A stretch of DNA of 64,000 bases from Bog-473 sp963770645 (GTDB taxonomy: Bacteria; Actinomycetota; Acidimicrobiia; Acidimicrobiales; RAAP-2), in NCBI GenBank assembly GCA_963770645.1, contig CAVYQL010000003.1, forward strand, positions 2,192,740 to 2,256,739, in the 5' to 3' direction. Positions 8,099-16,693 of the stretch are shown here, one piece after another (position 1 is the stretch's first letter; each line of letters starts with the position of its first letter). Below the pieces are notes generated by a model, which saw nothing but the letters and a program-made list of their open reading frames with translations, was not told the DNA's origin and ran no database searches. The position numbers and the translations under genes were made by a program.

Positions 8099-9142
8099 TC
8101 AGGTCGTCGAGAACACCTTGCGGGAGTAGTACCAGACGGCCAACGCGCTGAGCACGACCGCGAAGACGAGGAGTGCGCCGATCTGGGGCAAGGTGTCTCC
8201 GAACGATGCGTGATCCGAGATCAGCTTGACGAACGCGTCCATCGCCCATGCCTGCGGCACGGCGTGCCCGACGTGGTTCACCGTCGGGCTGACCGCATTG
8301 AGCTGGTAGACGCAACCTCCGAGCATGCCCGCGATGATCGCCACGATGACCGCGGTGGCGATGGCCTGCTCCTGCGAACGCGACCACGTTCCGATGATGA
8401 CGGACAAGGCGGCGACGCTGATCCCGAGCAGCGCGACCACGAGGAAGACGCTGAACGGGTTTCCCCAGTGCACGTTGAAGAGGATGATGCCCACGAAGAT
8501 GAGCCCGATGGCCATTGCGATCGCGGTGACCATCATGCTGGCCATCTGGCCGAACACGATCGCCCGTTTGTGCACCGGCGCCGCGGACAGGCGTTGCAGC
8601 ACGCCCAGGCGACGGGTCTCGACCATGCCTGCGGACAGGACGAGCACGGCGATCCCCATGAAGAGCACGAGGTTGGCCGGCGCCACGTACCAGAAGGGGC
8701 TCAGCGGCGCTTCGGTCCGGGTCGCACCGAGCGTCGTATCGGTGAACTTGGTGTCCTTCCCCTCGGCCGCCATGAGGTCCATCAGTGCGACGGCGTCGGT
8801 GCGGGCCTGCACCGCATCGGTGGAGGCGGACTCGATCACGAAATCAGCCCGGACCGAGCCGCTCGTCGAGGGCAACTGGACGAGCCCGGCGACCACCCTC
8901 CCCCGCAGGATGTCGTCGGTGAGATCGGTCCGGTTGGCTTCGACGCGAACCTTGATCCCGTCGGTCGACTCGGCCAGATGCAGCAGGCGCGCCGACGGGT
9001 GCAGCAACCCGATGGGCTCCTTGGGGCTGCCCTCGAGCAACCCGGTGATCAAGATGATGAGCACGGGGACGAGCGTGCTGATGATGAGCAGCCGCCGATC
9101 GCCCATGGCGCGGCGCAGGTTCACCCGGATGACGGCGATCAC
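8099..9142 (-). CDS. ABC-2 type exporter permease
   Basis: A 347-residue membrane protein with the ABC-2 layout: one N-terminal membrane helix (L-L-I-I-S-T-L-V-P-V-L-I-I-L), a periplasmic-side or outer domain of about 150 residues, then five hydrophobic segments ending in L-L-V-F-A-V-V-L-S-A-L-A-V-W-Y-Y. Begins with GTG four bases after the stop of a second permease and is the last gene of a three-gene operon with an ATPase. Together they would form a drug- or lipid-exporter of the DrrAB kind. Likely protects against, or exports, a product of the hydrophobic-compound pathway; the cargo is not known. Confidence 0.85.
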   Translation of the reverse strand: MIAVIRVNLRRAMGDRRLLIISTLVPVLIILITGLLEGSPKEPIGLLHPSARLLHLAESTDGIKVRVEANRTDLTDDILRGRVVAGLVQLPSTSGSVRADFVIESASTDAVQARTDAVALMDLMAAEGKDTKFTDTTLGATRTEAPLSPFWYVAPANLVLFMGIAVLVLSAGMVETRRLGVLQRLSAAPVHKRAIVFGQMASMMVTAIAMAIGLIFVGIILFNVHWGNPFSVFLVVALLGISVAALSVIIGTWSRSQEQAIATAVIVAIIAGMLGGCVYQLNAVSPTVNHVGHAVPQAWAMDAFVKLISDHASFGDTLPQIGALLVFAVVLSALAVWYYSRKVFSTT

Positions 9143-9146
9143 CGGC

Positions 9147-10415
9147 TCACGGCTCCACCATCTTGCGCACCCTGGTCATGGCGAGCCCACCCGTCACGGC
9201 CGCGATCGCCAGGAGGACCAAGACGGGTCCGATGACGCTGCTGGCCGGCTCCCGCAATTGGTCGAGTCGCCCGAAGCCGACCAGCGCCCACCCGTTCGGT
9301 GTCCCGAGTGCCAGCACCTGGAAGACGTCAGGGAGCGAGCCGGACGGGAGCAGGTTTCCCCCGAGAAGAGCGAGGAACAGGCCGACCAGCAGGGTGATCC
9401 CGAAGGCCTGCTGCTCAGTCTTGGCCAGCGACGTCAAGAAGACGCCGATGCCACACATCGCGACGGTGGCCGCCACGCACATGAGCAGGACGCCCAGGGG
9501 GCTCCCCCAGTCGGCACCGAAGGCGAGGGTCGTGACAGCCCAGATGACGAAGATGGTGGCCAGTCCCGTCACGAAGATCGCCAGCAGCTTCCCGAGCACG
9601 ATCGTCGTCGGGCGCACGGGTGCCGCAGTCACCCTGGCCAGCGTGCCTGCCGCCCGCTCCATCAAGAGAGATCGCATGCCGAGGCCGCTCCCGATGAAGA
9701 GGAACACCACCGCGATGTTCGGTGCGAAGAAGTTCAGGTTGACCTTTCCGCCGTGCCCGACGTTCTGCGTCGTGATGGCGACGGTGGCAGAACCAGAATC
9801 CGCTTCCCTGCTTCGACCGGACCCGTCTGACGCCGACCCCGCCGTCCTCCCGGCTGCCGTCGTCTCGGCTGCCGTCGTCTCGGCTGCCGTCGTCTCGGCT
9901 GTCGCGGTCCCGGCCGCCGCCGTCGCCGTCCTCGTTCCATTCCCGTCGTGCGGCACTCTCGCCGCGTACAACACACTCGAGAGCCCTGCTGCCACGGACT
10001 CGGCGTACTCCTCCCCGAGCTGCGACGTCCCCTTCGTCACCTCGTCGAAGCCCGGGGTGTTCGTCGCACCCGGATCGACAATCGGGACGAGGAGACTGTC
10101 GAGGTGCAGCTGATCGTGCAGCAGGGCCACTCCACCGTCGAGCCGACCGTTCACGACGGCGTCCTTGACCGCCTGCTGGCTTGGCATCGCGACCACCGTC
10201 ACCCCGGCCGGCAGTTGGCTCGCTCGCACCGCAGCGGCCATGAGCTGGGGCGAGGCGCCCGACACCCCGATGTGCACCGATGTCGCCTCGGCCCCACCGG
10301 CGAAGGAAAGCCCGAGGACCGCCGACATCAACAGTGGCGCCGCCAGGCACCCGATGAGGACGGAGCGATCACGGAGCCGGCGGCGGAGCTCGTTGAGCGC
10401 GATGACGCGGATCAA
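9147..10415 (-). CDS. ABC-2 type exporter permease with low-complexity linker
   Basis: A 422-residue ABC-2 permease: one N-terminal helix, a large extracytoplasmic domain, then five membrane helices (for example the G-I-T-L-L-V-G-L-F-L-A-L-L-G-G segment). The outer domain contains a Thr/Ala/Glu-rich stretch encoded by a 15-bp tandem repeat, unusual for this family. The start is a TTG whose last bases overlap the stop of the ATPase gene (TTGA), giving tight coupling. It and the next permease are unequal partners of a heterodimeric exporter. Confidence 0.85.
   Translation of the reverse strand: MIRVIALNELRRRLRDRSVLIGCLAAPLLMSAVLGLSFAGGAEATSVHIGVSGASPQLMAAAVRASQLPAGVTVVAMPSQQAVKDAVVNGRLDGGVALLHDQLHLDSLLVPIVDPGATNTPGFDEVTKGTSQLGEEYAESVAAGLSSVLYAARVPHDGNGTRTATAAAGTATAETTAAETTAAETTAAGRTAGSASDGSGRSREADSGSATVAITTQNVGHGGKVNLNFFAPNIAVVFLFIGSGLGMRSLLMERAAGTLARVTAAPVRPTTIVLGKLLAIFVTGLATIFVIWAVTTLAFGADWGSPLGVLLMCVAATVAMCGIGVFLTSLAKTEQQAFGITLLVGLFLALLGGNLLPSGSLPDVFQVLALGTPNGWALVGFGRLDQLREPASSVIGPVLVLLAIAAVTGGLAMTRVRKMVEP
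9851..9900. repeat. 15-bp tandem repeat inside permease gene
   Basis: Three exact copies of CGGCTGCCGTCGTCT followed by the first five bases of a fourth. On the minus strand it encodes repeated E-T-T-A-A units in the extracytoplasmic domain, in frame, so copy-number change would alter linker length without breaking the gene. Confidence 0.9.
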
Positions 10416-11380
10416 TCGCGCAGCTCCTTGCCGGTGAGGCTCAAGAAGACGTCTTCAAGATTCGCCGATCGCACTTCGACGCCGATCAGCTCGATCCGCT
10501 GTCTCGCCGCCACCGCGACGACCGCGGGGAGCACGGCCGGGCCGTGGTCGGTGGTGAGCTCGAGATGGGTGTCCACCTCGTTGACGTCGTGAATGTCGCC
10601 GAGCGGGCGGCACGCCGCGGCCAGCTCGTCGAGATCTGCCTCCGCGCACGTGAGGTGGACCTTGTCACGACCGCCGTGCGTGGCGATCAGCGCGTCGGCT
10701 GTCCCTTCGGCGATCAGGTGCCCGTCGTCGATGATCCCGATGCGGTCGCACAGCTTGGCTGCCTCTTCCATGTAATGGGTCGTGTAGAGGACGGCGATCC
10801 CCAGCTGCGCGACCGTCTCCAAGATGGCGTTGCGGCTCTGCGGGTCGACGCCCACGGTCGGTTCGTCCAGGACGAGCAGTTTGGGCTGGTGGAGCAGGCC
10901 GGCCGCCATGTTGGCGCGCCGCTTCATACCCCCCGAATAGGTGCCGATCCGGTCTTTGCCCCGGTCCGCCAGGCCGACGAGGGCCAGCGTCTCGGCGATC
11001 CGGCCCTCGAGCTCCTTGCCCGAGAGACCGTAGAGCTGGCCGAAGAAGGTCAGGTTCTCGGCGGCGGTGAGGTCCGGGTAGAGCGCGAGGTCCTGGGGCA
11101 CGTACCCGATGGCCGCCTTCGCCTCGAGGGTGCCGCCCTCGAACCCGTCCACCCAGACGTCTCCGTCGTCTGGGAGCGCGAGCCCGCACAACATGGAGAT
11201 GGTCGTGGTCTTGCCCGCGCCGTTCGGCCCGAGGAGGCCGTAGCACTCGCCTTCGGCGATGGAGAAGGACACGCCGTCGACCGCCAGCCGGTCGCCGTAT
11301 CGTTTGCGGAGGCCCTCGCACGACAGCATCGGCCGCAGTCCGGTCTCCGTGCCGACGCTTCCGACCGCCTGCTGCATCAC
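10412..11380 (-). CDS. ABC exporter ATPase (DrrA/NatA-like)
   Basis: 322 residues. Walker A G-P-N-G-A-G-K-T-T at 51-59, signature Y-S-G-G-M-K-R-R at about 148-155, Walker B L-L-V-L-D-E-P at about 168-174, and a C-terminal extension of roughly 90 residues typical of drug-exporter ATPases (DrrA type). ATG 11380 has a GGAGGG ribosome site 5-6 bases upstream. First gene of the ATPase-permease-permease operon. A perfect 18-bp palindrome ends about 16 bases upstream of the start and a WGAGTRTACY-like copy lies further up, so the exporter may be co-controlled with the thiolase operon that diverges from it. Confidence 0.93.
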   Translation of the reverse strand: MMQQAVGSVGTETGLRPMLSCEGLRKRYGDRLAVDGVSFSIAEGECYGLLGPNGAGKTTTISMLCGLALPDDGDVWVDGFEGGTLEAKAAIGYVPQDLALYPDLTAAENLTFFGQLYGLSGKELEGRIAETLALVGLADRGKDRIGTYSGGMKRRANMAAGLLHQPKLLVLDEPTVGVDPQSRNAILETVAQLGIAVLYTTHYMEEAAKLCDRIGIIDDGHLIAEGTADALIATHGGRDKVHLTCAEADLDELAAACRPLGDIHDVNEVDTHLELTTDHGPAVLPAVVAVAARQRIELIGVEVRSANLEDVFLSLTGKELRD

Positions 11381-11395
11381 ACCCTCCGGAACGAC

Positions 11396-11413
11396 AAAAG
11401 AGGACCCTCTTTT
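11396..11413. promoter_or_regulatory. 18-bp perfect palindrome before ABC exporter
   Basis: AAAAGAGG-AC-CCTCTTTT, 8-bp arms. Its centre sits about 25 bases upstream of the ATPase start. The half-site AAAAGAGG resembles the AGAG half of the shared element. A T5 run follows on the plus strand, but no plus-strand gene ends here, so an operator is preferred over a terminator. Confidence 0.55.
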
Positions 11414-11520
11414 TGCAGGCTAGCAGACCGGGTGCGGGCGGATCGGTCGGAGCCCTGAGGCTCAGCTTGCAGGGCGAATTGATCGAACGACCCCTTCGGG
11501 ACGGTTGGCCCGAACAGAAA

Positions 11521-11535
11521 AGAGTGTGATGAATT
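11521..11535 (+). promoter_or_regulatory. Copy of the shared WGAGTRTACTNAATT element
   Basis: AGAGTGTGATGAATT, differing from the copy at 56690-56704 (AGAGTGTACTGAATT) at two positions. It lies in the exporter/thiolase divergent region. Confidence 0.5.
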
Positions 11536-11624
11536 AGCGGTGGGTTGAGGCCGTCGTCAACGAGCACCCGCAGGCCGGAGCGGTTTCGAATCACGACGTC
11601 ACCCCCGAACTCGCTCCAGAAGGG

Positions 11625-11639
11625 ATTTAAGGATACTCT
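11625..11639 (-). promoter_or_regulatory. Copy of the shared WGAGTRTACTNAATT element
   Basis: AGAGTATCCTTAAAT on the minus strand. On the plus strand its TACTCT could serve as a -10 box for the thiolase gene about 50 bases downstream. Confidence 0.55.
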
Positions 11640-11687
11640 TTCTCGCGACCGGAACGCCCGGAAGCGACGAGGATCGAGGACAACGAC

Positions 11688-12926
11688 GTGACCGAAGCGT
11701 GGATCATCGACGCCTGCCGCACACCGCGTGGCATCGGCAAGGCCGGCAAGGGTGGGCTCACGGCACTGCACCCCCAGGTCCTCGGCGCCACCGTCTTGCG
11801 CGCGCTGGCCGAGCGCAACGGGCTCGACACCGCGGACGTCGATGACATCGTCTGGGGCACCTCTATGCAGGTGGGGACCCAGGGTGGCGACCTCGGACGC
11901 ATGGCCGCGCTCGATGCGGGCTATGCCACCACGGCCAGCGGTGTCACCCTCGACCGTTTCTGCGGCTCCGGCATCTCGGCGGTCAACTTCGCCGCCGCCT
12001 CTGTCATGGCCGGCATGGAGGACGTCGTCATCGCCGGAGGCACGGAGATGATGTCGTCGTACGCGGCAAACGTGTCGAGGTCACGTTCCCCGTTCCTCGA
12101 CAGCGGGAACGACCACCTGCGCGCCATGCATCCCCAGACCAATCAGGGCGTCGCCGCCGACGCCATCGCGACCCTGGAGAAGATCGACCGACGGGCCGTG
12201 GACGAGCTGGCGGCGGAGTCGCAGCGCCGGGCCGAGGTGGCCATCAAGGAGGGACGCTTCGACAAATCCCTCGTGACGGTGCACAACCTCGACGGGACGG
12301 TGGCGCTCGAGAGGGACGAGTACCCCCGCCCGGGTACGACAGCCGAAGCCCTGGCCAACCTCGCCTCGTCCTTCGAGGCGCTGGCCGACATCCCTCTCGA
12401 CGAGAACGGCACGACCTACCGCGGCCTCGTGCTCCAGAAGTTCCCCGGCCTCAGGATCGACCACGTCCATCACGCCGGCAACTCGTCAGGGGTCGTCGAC
12501 GGGGCGGCTGCGTTGCTGCTGACCACGCCCGCCTATGCAACGGCGCACGGGCTGCGGCCCCGGGCCCGCATCGTCGCCACGGCCAACATCGGCGACGACC
12601 CCACCTTGATGCTGAACGCCCCGGTCCCGGCGACCAAGAAGGTCCTCGCCAAGGCCGGCATGTCCCTCGGTGACATCGACCTGTTCGAGGTCAACGAGGC
12701 CTTCGCCGTCGTTCCCGAGAAGTACATCAGAGACCTCGAGATCGACCGCGAGAAGATCAACGTCAACGGAGGTGCGATCGCCTTGGGCCACCCCATCGGG
12801 GCGACGGGCTCCCTCCTGGTGGGCACGGCGCTCGATGAGCTCGAACTACGTGACCAACAGGTGGCCCTCATCACCATGTGCGCCGGTGGCGGCATGGCAC
12901 CGGCGGTCATCATCGAGCGCGTCTAG
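11688..12926 (+). CDS. Acetyl-CoA acetyltransferase (thiolase)
   Basis: A 412-residue degradative-type thiolase. Nucleophilic Cys92 in R-F-C-G-S-G-I, the N-E-A-F-A loop, His368 in G-H-P-I-G-A-T-G and the second active-site Cys398 in C-A-G-G-G are all present, so it should be active in thiolytic cleavage of a 3-ketoacyl-CoA. GTG start with GAGGA seven bases upstream. First gene of a two-gene unit with an alpha/beta hydrolase 24 bases on. Together with the hydratases and dehydrogenases nearby it completes a beta-oxidation set. Confidence 0.94.
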   Translation: MTEAWIIDACRTPRGIGKAGKGGLTALHPQVLGATVLRALAERNGLDTADVDDIVWGTSMQVGTQGGDLGRMAALDAGYATTASGVTLDRFCGSGISAVNFAAASVMAGMEDVVIAGGTEMMSSYAANVSRSRSPFLDSGNDHLRAMHPQTNQGVAADAIATLEKIDRRAVDELAAESQRRAEVAIKEGRFDKSLVTVHNLDGTVALERDEYPRPGTTAEALANLASSFEALADIPLDENGTTYRGLVLQKFPGLRIDHVHHAGNSSGVVDGAAALLLTTPAYATAHGLRPRARIVATANIGDDPTLMLNAPVPATKKVLAKAGMSLGDIDLFEVNEAFAVVPEKYIRDLEIDREKINVNGGAIALGHPIGATGSLLVGTALDELELRDQQVALITMCAGGGMAPAVIIERV

Positions 12927-12950
12927 GGCGCGGTCGACGCACCGGCCGCC

Positions 12951-13892
12951 ATGGTGACCACGCTGGCGGACACGCTGGACTCGGACGACTACGACGAGTT
13001 CGGTCTGCTGCACGAGAACGCCGCCGAATGGGACATCCCCTTCGACCAGCCCCCGGTGCTGCGCCGCGACATCTTCGAACGTCCCGGCGGTCAGTCACTC
13101 TCGTACCTGCGGTGGGGCGAGGACGATCCCGAGCTCGTGTTCCTGCACGGCGGTGCCCAGAACGCGCACACGTGGGACACCGTCATGCTCGCCCTCGGCC
13201 GCCCCGCCGTCGCCGTCGACCTCCCCGGTCACGGGCATTCCGACCGGCGCCCTGACCGTGATTACGGGCCCTGGCAGAACGCGGATGCCGTTGCGGCCTT
13301 GATGGCGACGGTGGCGCCCGCCGCCCGGTGCGTCATCGGCATGTCTCTCGGCGGGGCCACGACGATCCGCCTGGCCGCACAGCGACCCGATCTCTGCCGT
13401 CGCGCTGTCTTGGTCGACGTCACGCCGCAGATCAACGACCCCTCGCGCCAGCTCACCACGGCCGAGCGCGGGACGGTGTCGCTCATTGCGGGGCCACCGA
13501 TCTACGACACCTTCGAGGAGATGGCCGACGCTGCCGTCGCGCTGAGCCCGAACCGCGCCGCAGCGGGCGTCCGGCGCGGCGTCCGCCACAACGCCCGGCG
13601 CCTCGAGGACGGACGCTGGACCTGGCGCTACGACCTCTTCGGGCCGTCAGACGACGGGGGCCCGAGCCGTTGGGTCGACTTCACTCCGCTCTGGGAGGAC
13701 GTGAGCGCGATCACCTCGCCAACACTGCTCGTGCGCGGCCGCTTGTCCCCGTTCGTACGCGACGAGGACATCGCGGAGATGCGCCGACGCCTGCCCTCGC
13801 TCGAGGTCGTGGACGTGGACGGGGCGGGCCACGCGGTGCAGAGTGACCAGCCGCTCGTGCTGGCCGACCTCATCCGTGGCTTCGCCTGGTGA
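12951..13892 (+). CDS. Alpha/beta hydrolase
   Basis: 313 residues with an alpha/beta-hydrolase core: H-G-G (oxyanion) near residue 66, V-D-L-P-G-H-G-H-S-D, nucleophile elbow G-M-S-L-G-G near 130, and a C-terminal D-G-A-G-H-A-V-Q-S-D that supplies the catalytic His. Downstream of the thiolase and probably co-transcribed. Could act as an esterase, ring-cleaving C-C hydrolase or thioesterase; sequence alone does not decide. A hairpin follows the stop. Confidence 0.85.
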   Translation: MVTTLADTLDSDDYDEFGLLHENAAEWDIPFDQPPVLRRDIFERPGGQSLSYLRWGEDDPELVFLHGGAQNAHTWDTVMLALGRPAVAVDLPGHGHSDRRPDRDYGPWQNADAVAALMATVAPAARCVIGMSLGGATTIRLAAQRPDLCRRAVLVDVTPQINDPSRQLTTAERGTVSLIAGPPIYDTFEEMADAAVALSPNRAAAGVRRGVRHNARRLEDGRWTWRYDLFGPSDDGGPSRWVDFTPLWEDVSAITSPTLLVRGRLSPFVRDEDIAEMRRRLPSLEVVDVDGAGHAVQSDQPLVLADLIRGFAW

Positions 13893-13953
13893 CGTCCGGC
13901 GATCCCATCGCAGCTGGACGAGCAGTCCGTAAGCGCGATCTTCGGTCACTCCT

Positions 13954-13971
13954 CTGACGAGTCTTCGTCAG
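13954..13971 (+). terminator. Hairpin between convergent hydrolase and hydratase
   Basis: CTGACGA-GTCT-TCGTCAG, a perfect 7-bp stem with a 4-base loop, 62 bases after the hydrolase stop and overlapping the stop of the convergent hydratase gene. No T-run. Confidence 0.5.
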
Positions 13972-14747
13972 CGGTACTGCGTCTCCTTCTTCTCGCGTGC
14001 CATGCGGACGTCGCCCGGCGCCGGGTTGCCGATCTGCGTGTAGGAGAGCCCGTTGTGGATCGCCGCCGCACGGGGCATCTCGAGCGACTCCCAGATAGCC
14101 CGCACCGTGCCCTGGATCGCCTTGGGGTCGCGCCGTGCGATGGACGCCGCGATCTCCTGGGCCCGGTCGCGCAACTGGTCGCGCGGCACGACCTCGCTCA
14201 CCAGACCGATGCGCAGGGCGGTCTCCGCGGTGATGCGTTCCTCGTTGCCCATGAGCGCCCACCGCAGGACTTCCCCGAGGGGGATACCGCGGTGCAGCAT
14301 CCCGATGGGCTCGAGCGCGCTGACGATGCCCACGCTGGCATGGGGGTCGAAGAAGACGGCGTCCTCGGAGCAGATGATGATGTCGGACTCGTTGATGAAG
14401 TACTGCGCGCCGCCCGCAGCCATCCCGTGTACTGCGGTGACCACCGGCTTCCATACCCGGTGCTTGAACTTGGGGGCCAGGGCCATGCCGGGATCGAAGC
14501 TGTTCCAGACGTTGTCCAGGGTGAACCAGTCACCGCCGGCCTTCACGTCGATCCCCGTCGAAAAGGCGCGCTCGCCGTTGGCCTGGAGGACGACGCAGTG
14601 GATGTCGTCGGTGTCGCGCACTGTCTCCCAGGCCCATGCCATGTCGATGGCCATCGCCTCGTTGAAGGAGTTCAGGCTGTCCGGCCGGTTCAGCGTGATG
14701 GTGGCCACGTGGTCAGCCACGTCGAACAGGATGGTCTCGCGTTCCAT
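13968..14747 (-). CDS. Enoyl-CoA hydratase/isomerase family protein
   Basis: A 259-residue crotonase homologue: F-S-T-G-I-D-V and H-G-M-A-A-G-G-A form the oxyanion hole. The region that normally carries the second catalytic Glu reads D-P-H-A-S-V-G-I-V-S, so the acid/base residue is not the canonical one and the reaction may not be simple hydration. ATG start with GAGAGGAAG upstream. Diverges from an SDR operon across a region carrying a shared element. Confidence 0.85.
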   Translation of the reverse strand: MERETILFDVADHVATITLNRPDSLNSFNEAMAIDMAWAWETVRDTDDIHCVVLQANGERAFSTGIDVKAGGDWFTLDNVWNSFDPGMALAPKFKHRVWKPVVTAVHGMAAGGAQYFINESDIIICSEDAVFFDPHASVGIVSALEPIGMLHRGIPLGEVLRWALMGNEERITAETALRIGLVSEVVPRDQLRDRAQEIAASIARRDPKAIQGTVRAIWESLEMPRAAAIHNGLSYTQIGNPAPGDVRMAREKKETQYR

Positions 14748-14785
14748 GCTTCCTCTCCCTACGGGCCCGGCGGCTCCGCGGGGCG

Positions 14786-14800
14786 AAATGGTACACTCTT
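14786..14800 (-). promoter_or_regulatory. Copy of the shared WGAGTRTACTNAATT element
   Basis: AAGAGTGTACCATTT on the minus strand, between the divergent hydratase and SDR genes. GTGTAC keeps the GT-N2-AC core that many FadR-type regulators contact. Confidence 0.6.
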
Positions 14801-14886
14801 TTCTCGGGTTGCGGCCGGGTGCCGCACGCAGCCAGCATCACACACGACCGCGTAGCGGACCGTTCGCAGACAGAGAGGGACACCGA

Positions 14887-15645
14887 GTGGAGATCCAGGG
14901 AAAGAAGGCCGTCATCGTCGGCGGCGCGTCGGGCATGGCGAAGGCATCGGCCGAGCTCCTGCGCCAAAAAGGCGCCGATATCGCCATCCTCGACCTGCCG
15001 ACGTCGGCCGGCGCCGAGGTGGCCAAGGAGCTCGGTGGCACGTTCCACGAGGTCGACATCCTCGATGATGCCCAGACCGAGACGGCCATGGCGGACGCCG
15101 TCGAGGCACTCGGTGGCCTGCACATCGCGGTGAACACCGCCGGCGGCGGCACCGCCAAACGCACCCTCACCAAGGAGGGACCACACCCCCTCGAGGACTT
15201 CCGCAAGATCATCGAGCTGAACCTCATCGGGACGTTCAACCTGAACCGACTGCAGGCGTACTACATGTCGAGCAACGAACCCGAGGACGAGGAGCGCGGC
15301 GTCATCATCGACACCGCATCAATCGCCGCCTTCGAGGGGCAGATCGGCCAGGTTTCGTACGCTGCCGCCAAGGCCGGCATCGTCGGCATGGTGTTCACCA
15401 TGGCCCGCGACCTCGGCAGTCTCGGCATCCGGGCCATGGCCATCGCGCCGAGCCTCTTCAGCACCGGCCTGACCAAGGGCATCCCCGATGACTTCGCCAA
15501 GCAGCTGACCAAGGATGCGGCGTTCCCCAAGCGCCTGGGCCGGCCCGAGGAGTACGGGAAGCTGGCCGTGGCCATCGTCGAGAACCCGATGCTCAACGGC
15601 CTGTGCATCCGGCTCGACGGCGGCACGCGGTTCGCCCCCAAGTAG
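14887..15645 (+). CDS. SDR family oxidoreductase (3-hydroxyacyl-CoA dehydrogenase-like)
   Basis: 252 residues beginning at GTG 14887, where CAGAGAGGGA gives the ribosome site; the frame stays open far upstream but has no comparable signal there. Cofactor loop G-G-A-S-G-M-A-K, then L-D-L-P after beta-2 suggesting NAD(H), N-T-A-G-G-G in place of N-A-G, and catalytic Y-A-A-A-K. The sequence resembles the 17-beta-HSD10/3-hydroxyacyl-CoA dehydrogenase branch of SDRs, which suits a beta-oxidation role. First gene of an operon with a hydrolase and a TesB thioesterase. Confidence 0.9.
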   Translation: MEIQGKKAVIVGGASGMAKASAELLRQKGADIAILDLPTSAGAEVAKELGGTFHEVDILDDAQTETAMADAVEALGGLHIAVNTAGGGTAKRTLTKEGPHPLEDFRKIIELNLIGTFNLNRLQAYYMSSNEPEDEERGVIIDTASIAAFEGQIGQVSYAAAKAGIVGMVFTMARDLGSLGIRAMAIAPSLFSTGLTKGIPDDFAKQLTKDAAFPKRLGRPEEYGKLAVAIVENPMLNGLCIRLDGGTRFAPK

Positions 15646-15655
15646 GCACCGGGGC

Positions 15656-16693
15656 ATGTCGGCGGTGAGAGCGATCGACCTGCAGGTCGACGTCACCGCC
15701 GCTGCCGGTCTTGGTGAGCCCGCTCATGTGGCGCTCACCGCGACTGTGCCGGACGATCTCCCCGAGGACCCGGTCGTCTGCTTCGCCAAGCCCGGCGGGG
15801 GCTACGCCCGGGGCTACTACACCGAGGATCTGCCGGGACCGGCGTCGGGCGCGCAAGCCAGTTGGCATGCCGCACACGGTTGGATCTTCGTGTCGCTCGA
15901 TCACCTCGGAGTCGGGGCCAGCTCCCAACACGACCCCGAACGGCTGTCGTACACGCCGGTGGTGGCGGCGAGCCAGGCCGCCGAGACCGAGGTGCTGCAG
16001 AAGCTGGCGGCGGGCACCCTGATTGACGGACTCGCCAAGGTCCCGGACCCGGTGACCATCGGCATCGGCCAGTCGATGGGCGGGTGCCTCACCGTCGTGC
16101 AGCAGGGCCGGTACCACTGCTACGACGGGATCGGGGTCCTCGGCTACAGCGCGCTGCACACGCACCCGCCGACTGCTCCCGGGACGCCCCCCATCGTCAG
16201 CGCGTGGATCCCGCGCGACGCCATGCCGTCCGACGGGATCTTCACCAACGGGCCGGCACTCGAGGACGCCGCCGGGGACGGCATCGTGCGCATCGATGCG
16301 ATGGCGTGGGGCTTCCACTACGACGACGTCGACCCAGCCGTCGTCGCACGGGACCTCGACGAGTTTCCCGCCCGGCGCGGCGAGCTGCCGCCGTGGGGCT
16401 CGGCCACCGTCCCCATGACCGTGGCGCTCTGGTGCCTGGCGCCGGGCGCGGTGCTGGCGGAAGCGGCGGCTCTCCGCTGCCCGGTGCTCGTCGCGTTGGG
16501 CGAACGTGACGTGCTGGTCGACCCGAGGGGCGAGCTGCGGGCCTACGAGTCGGCATCGAGCGTGGACTTCTTCGTGTGTCCACGGACGGGCCACATGCAC
16601 AACTTCTCCGGGATGCGGGAGCTGTTCTGGCGGCGAATCGAGACGTGGGCGGAGTGGGTCAGAGCCGTGCGTGACGCGACGGCGCCCGGGTGA
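15656..16693 (+). CDS. Alpha/beta hydrolase-fold protein
   Basis: 345 residues from ATG 15656, ten bases after the SDR stop. Nucleophile elbow G-I-G-Q-S-M-G-G at about residue 140, acid candidate in G-E-R-D-V-L-V-D-P, and R-T-G-H-M-H-N-F supplying a His near 307. No signal peptide. The TGA stop overlaps the next ATG (TGATG). It is only distantly similar to the hydrolase at 12951. Perhaps an esterase or thioesterase releasing a pathway product; not assignable further. Confidence 0.8.
   Translation: MSAVRAIDLQVDVTAAAGLGEPAHVALTATVPDDLPEDPVVCFAKPGGGYARGYYTEDLPGPASGAQASWHAAHGWIFVSLDHLGVGASSQHDPERLSYTPVVAASQAAETEVLQKLAAGTLIDGLAKVPDPVTIGIGQSMGGCLTVVQQGRYHCYDGIGVLGYSALHTHPPTAPGTPPIVSAWIPRDAMPSDGIFTNGPALEDAAGDGIVRIDAMAWGFHYDDVDPAVVARDLDEFPARRGELPPWGSATVPMTVALWCLAPGAVLAEAAALRCPVLVALGERDVLVDPRGELRAYESASSVDFFVCPRTGHMHNFSGMRELFWRRIETWAEWVRAVRDATAPG

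Larger units (their letters stand above)
11381..11687. other. 307-bp divergent intergenic region
   Basis: Separates the exporter operon (minus) and the thiolase operon (plus). It contains an 18-bp palindrome near the exporter start and two copies of the shared element, at 11521 and 11625. Minus-strand translation of about 11530-11630 gives a plausible but short stretch (G-G-D-V-V-I-R-N-R-S-G-L-R-V-L-V-D-D-G) with no start and no recognised family, perhaps a gene remnant. Confidence 0.5.

Noticed and set aside
11530..11630. Minus-strand coding-like segment between exporter and thiolase genes
   Set aside because: No start or ribosome site, too short, and no recognised family; listed only as a possible remnant.
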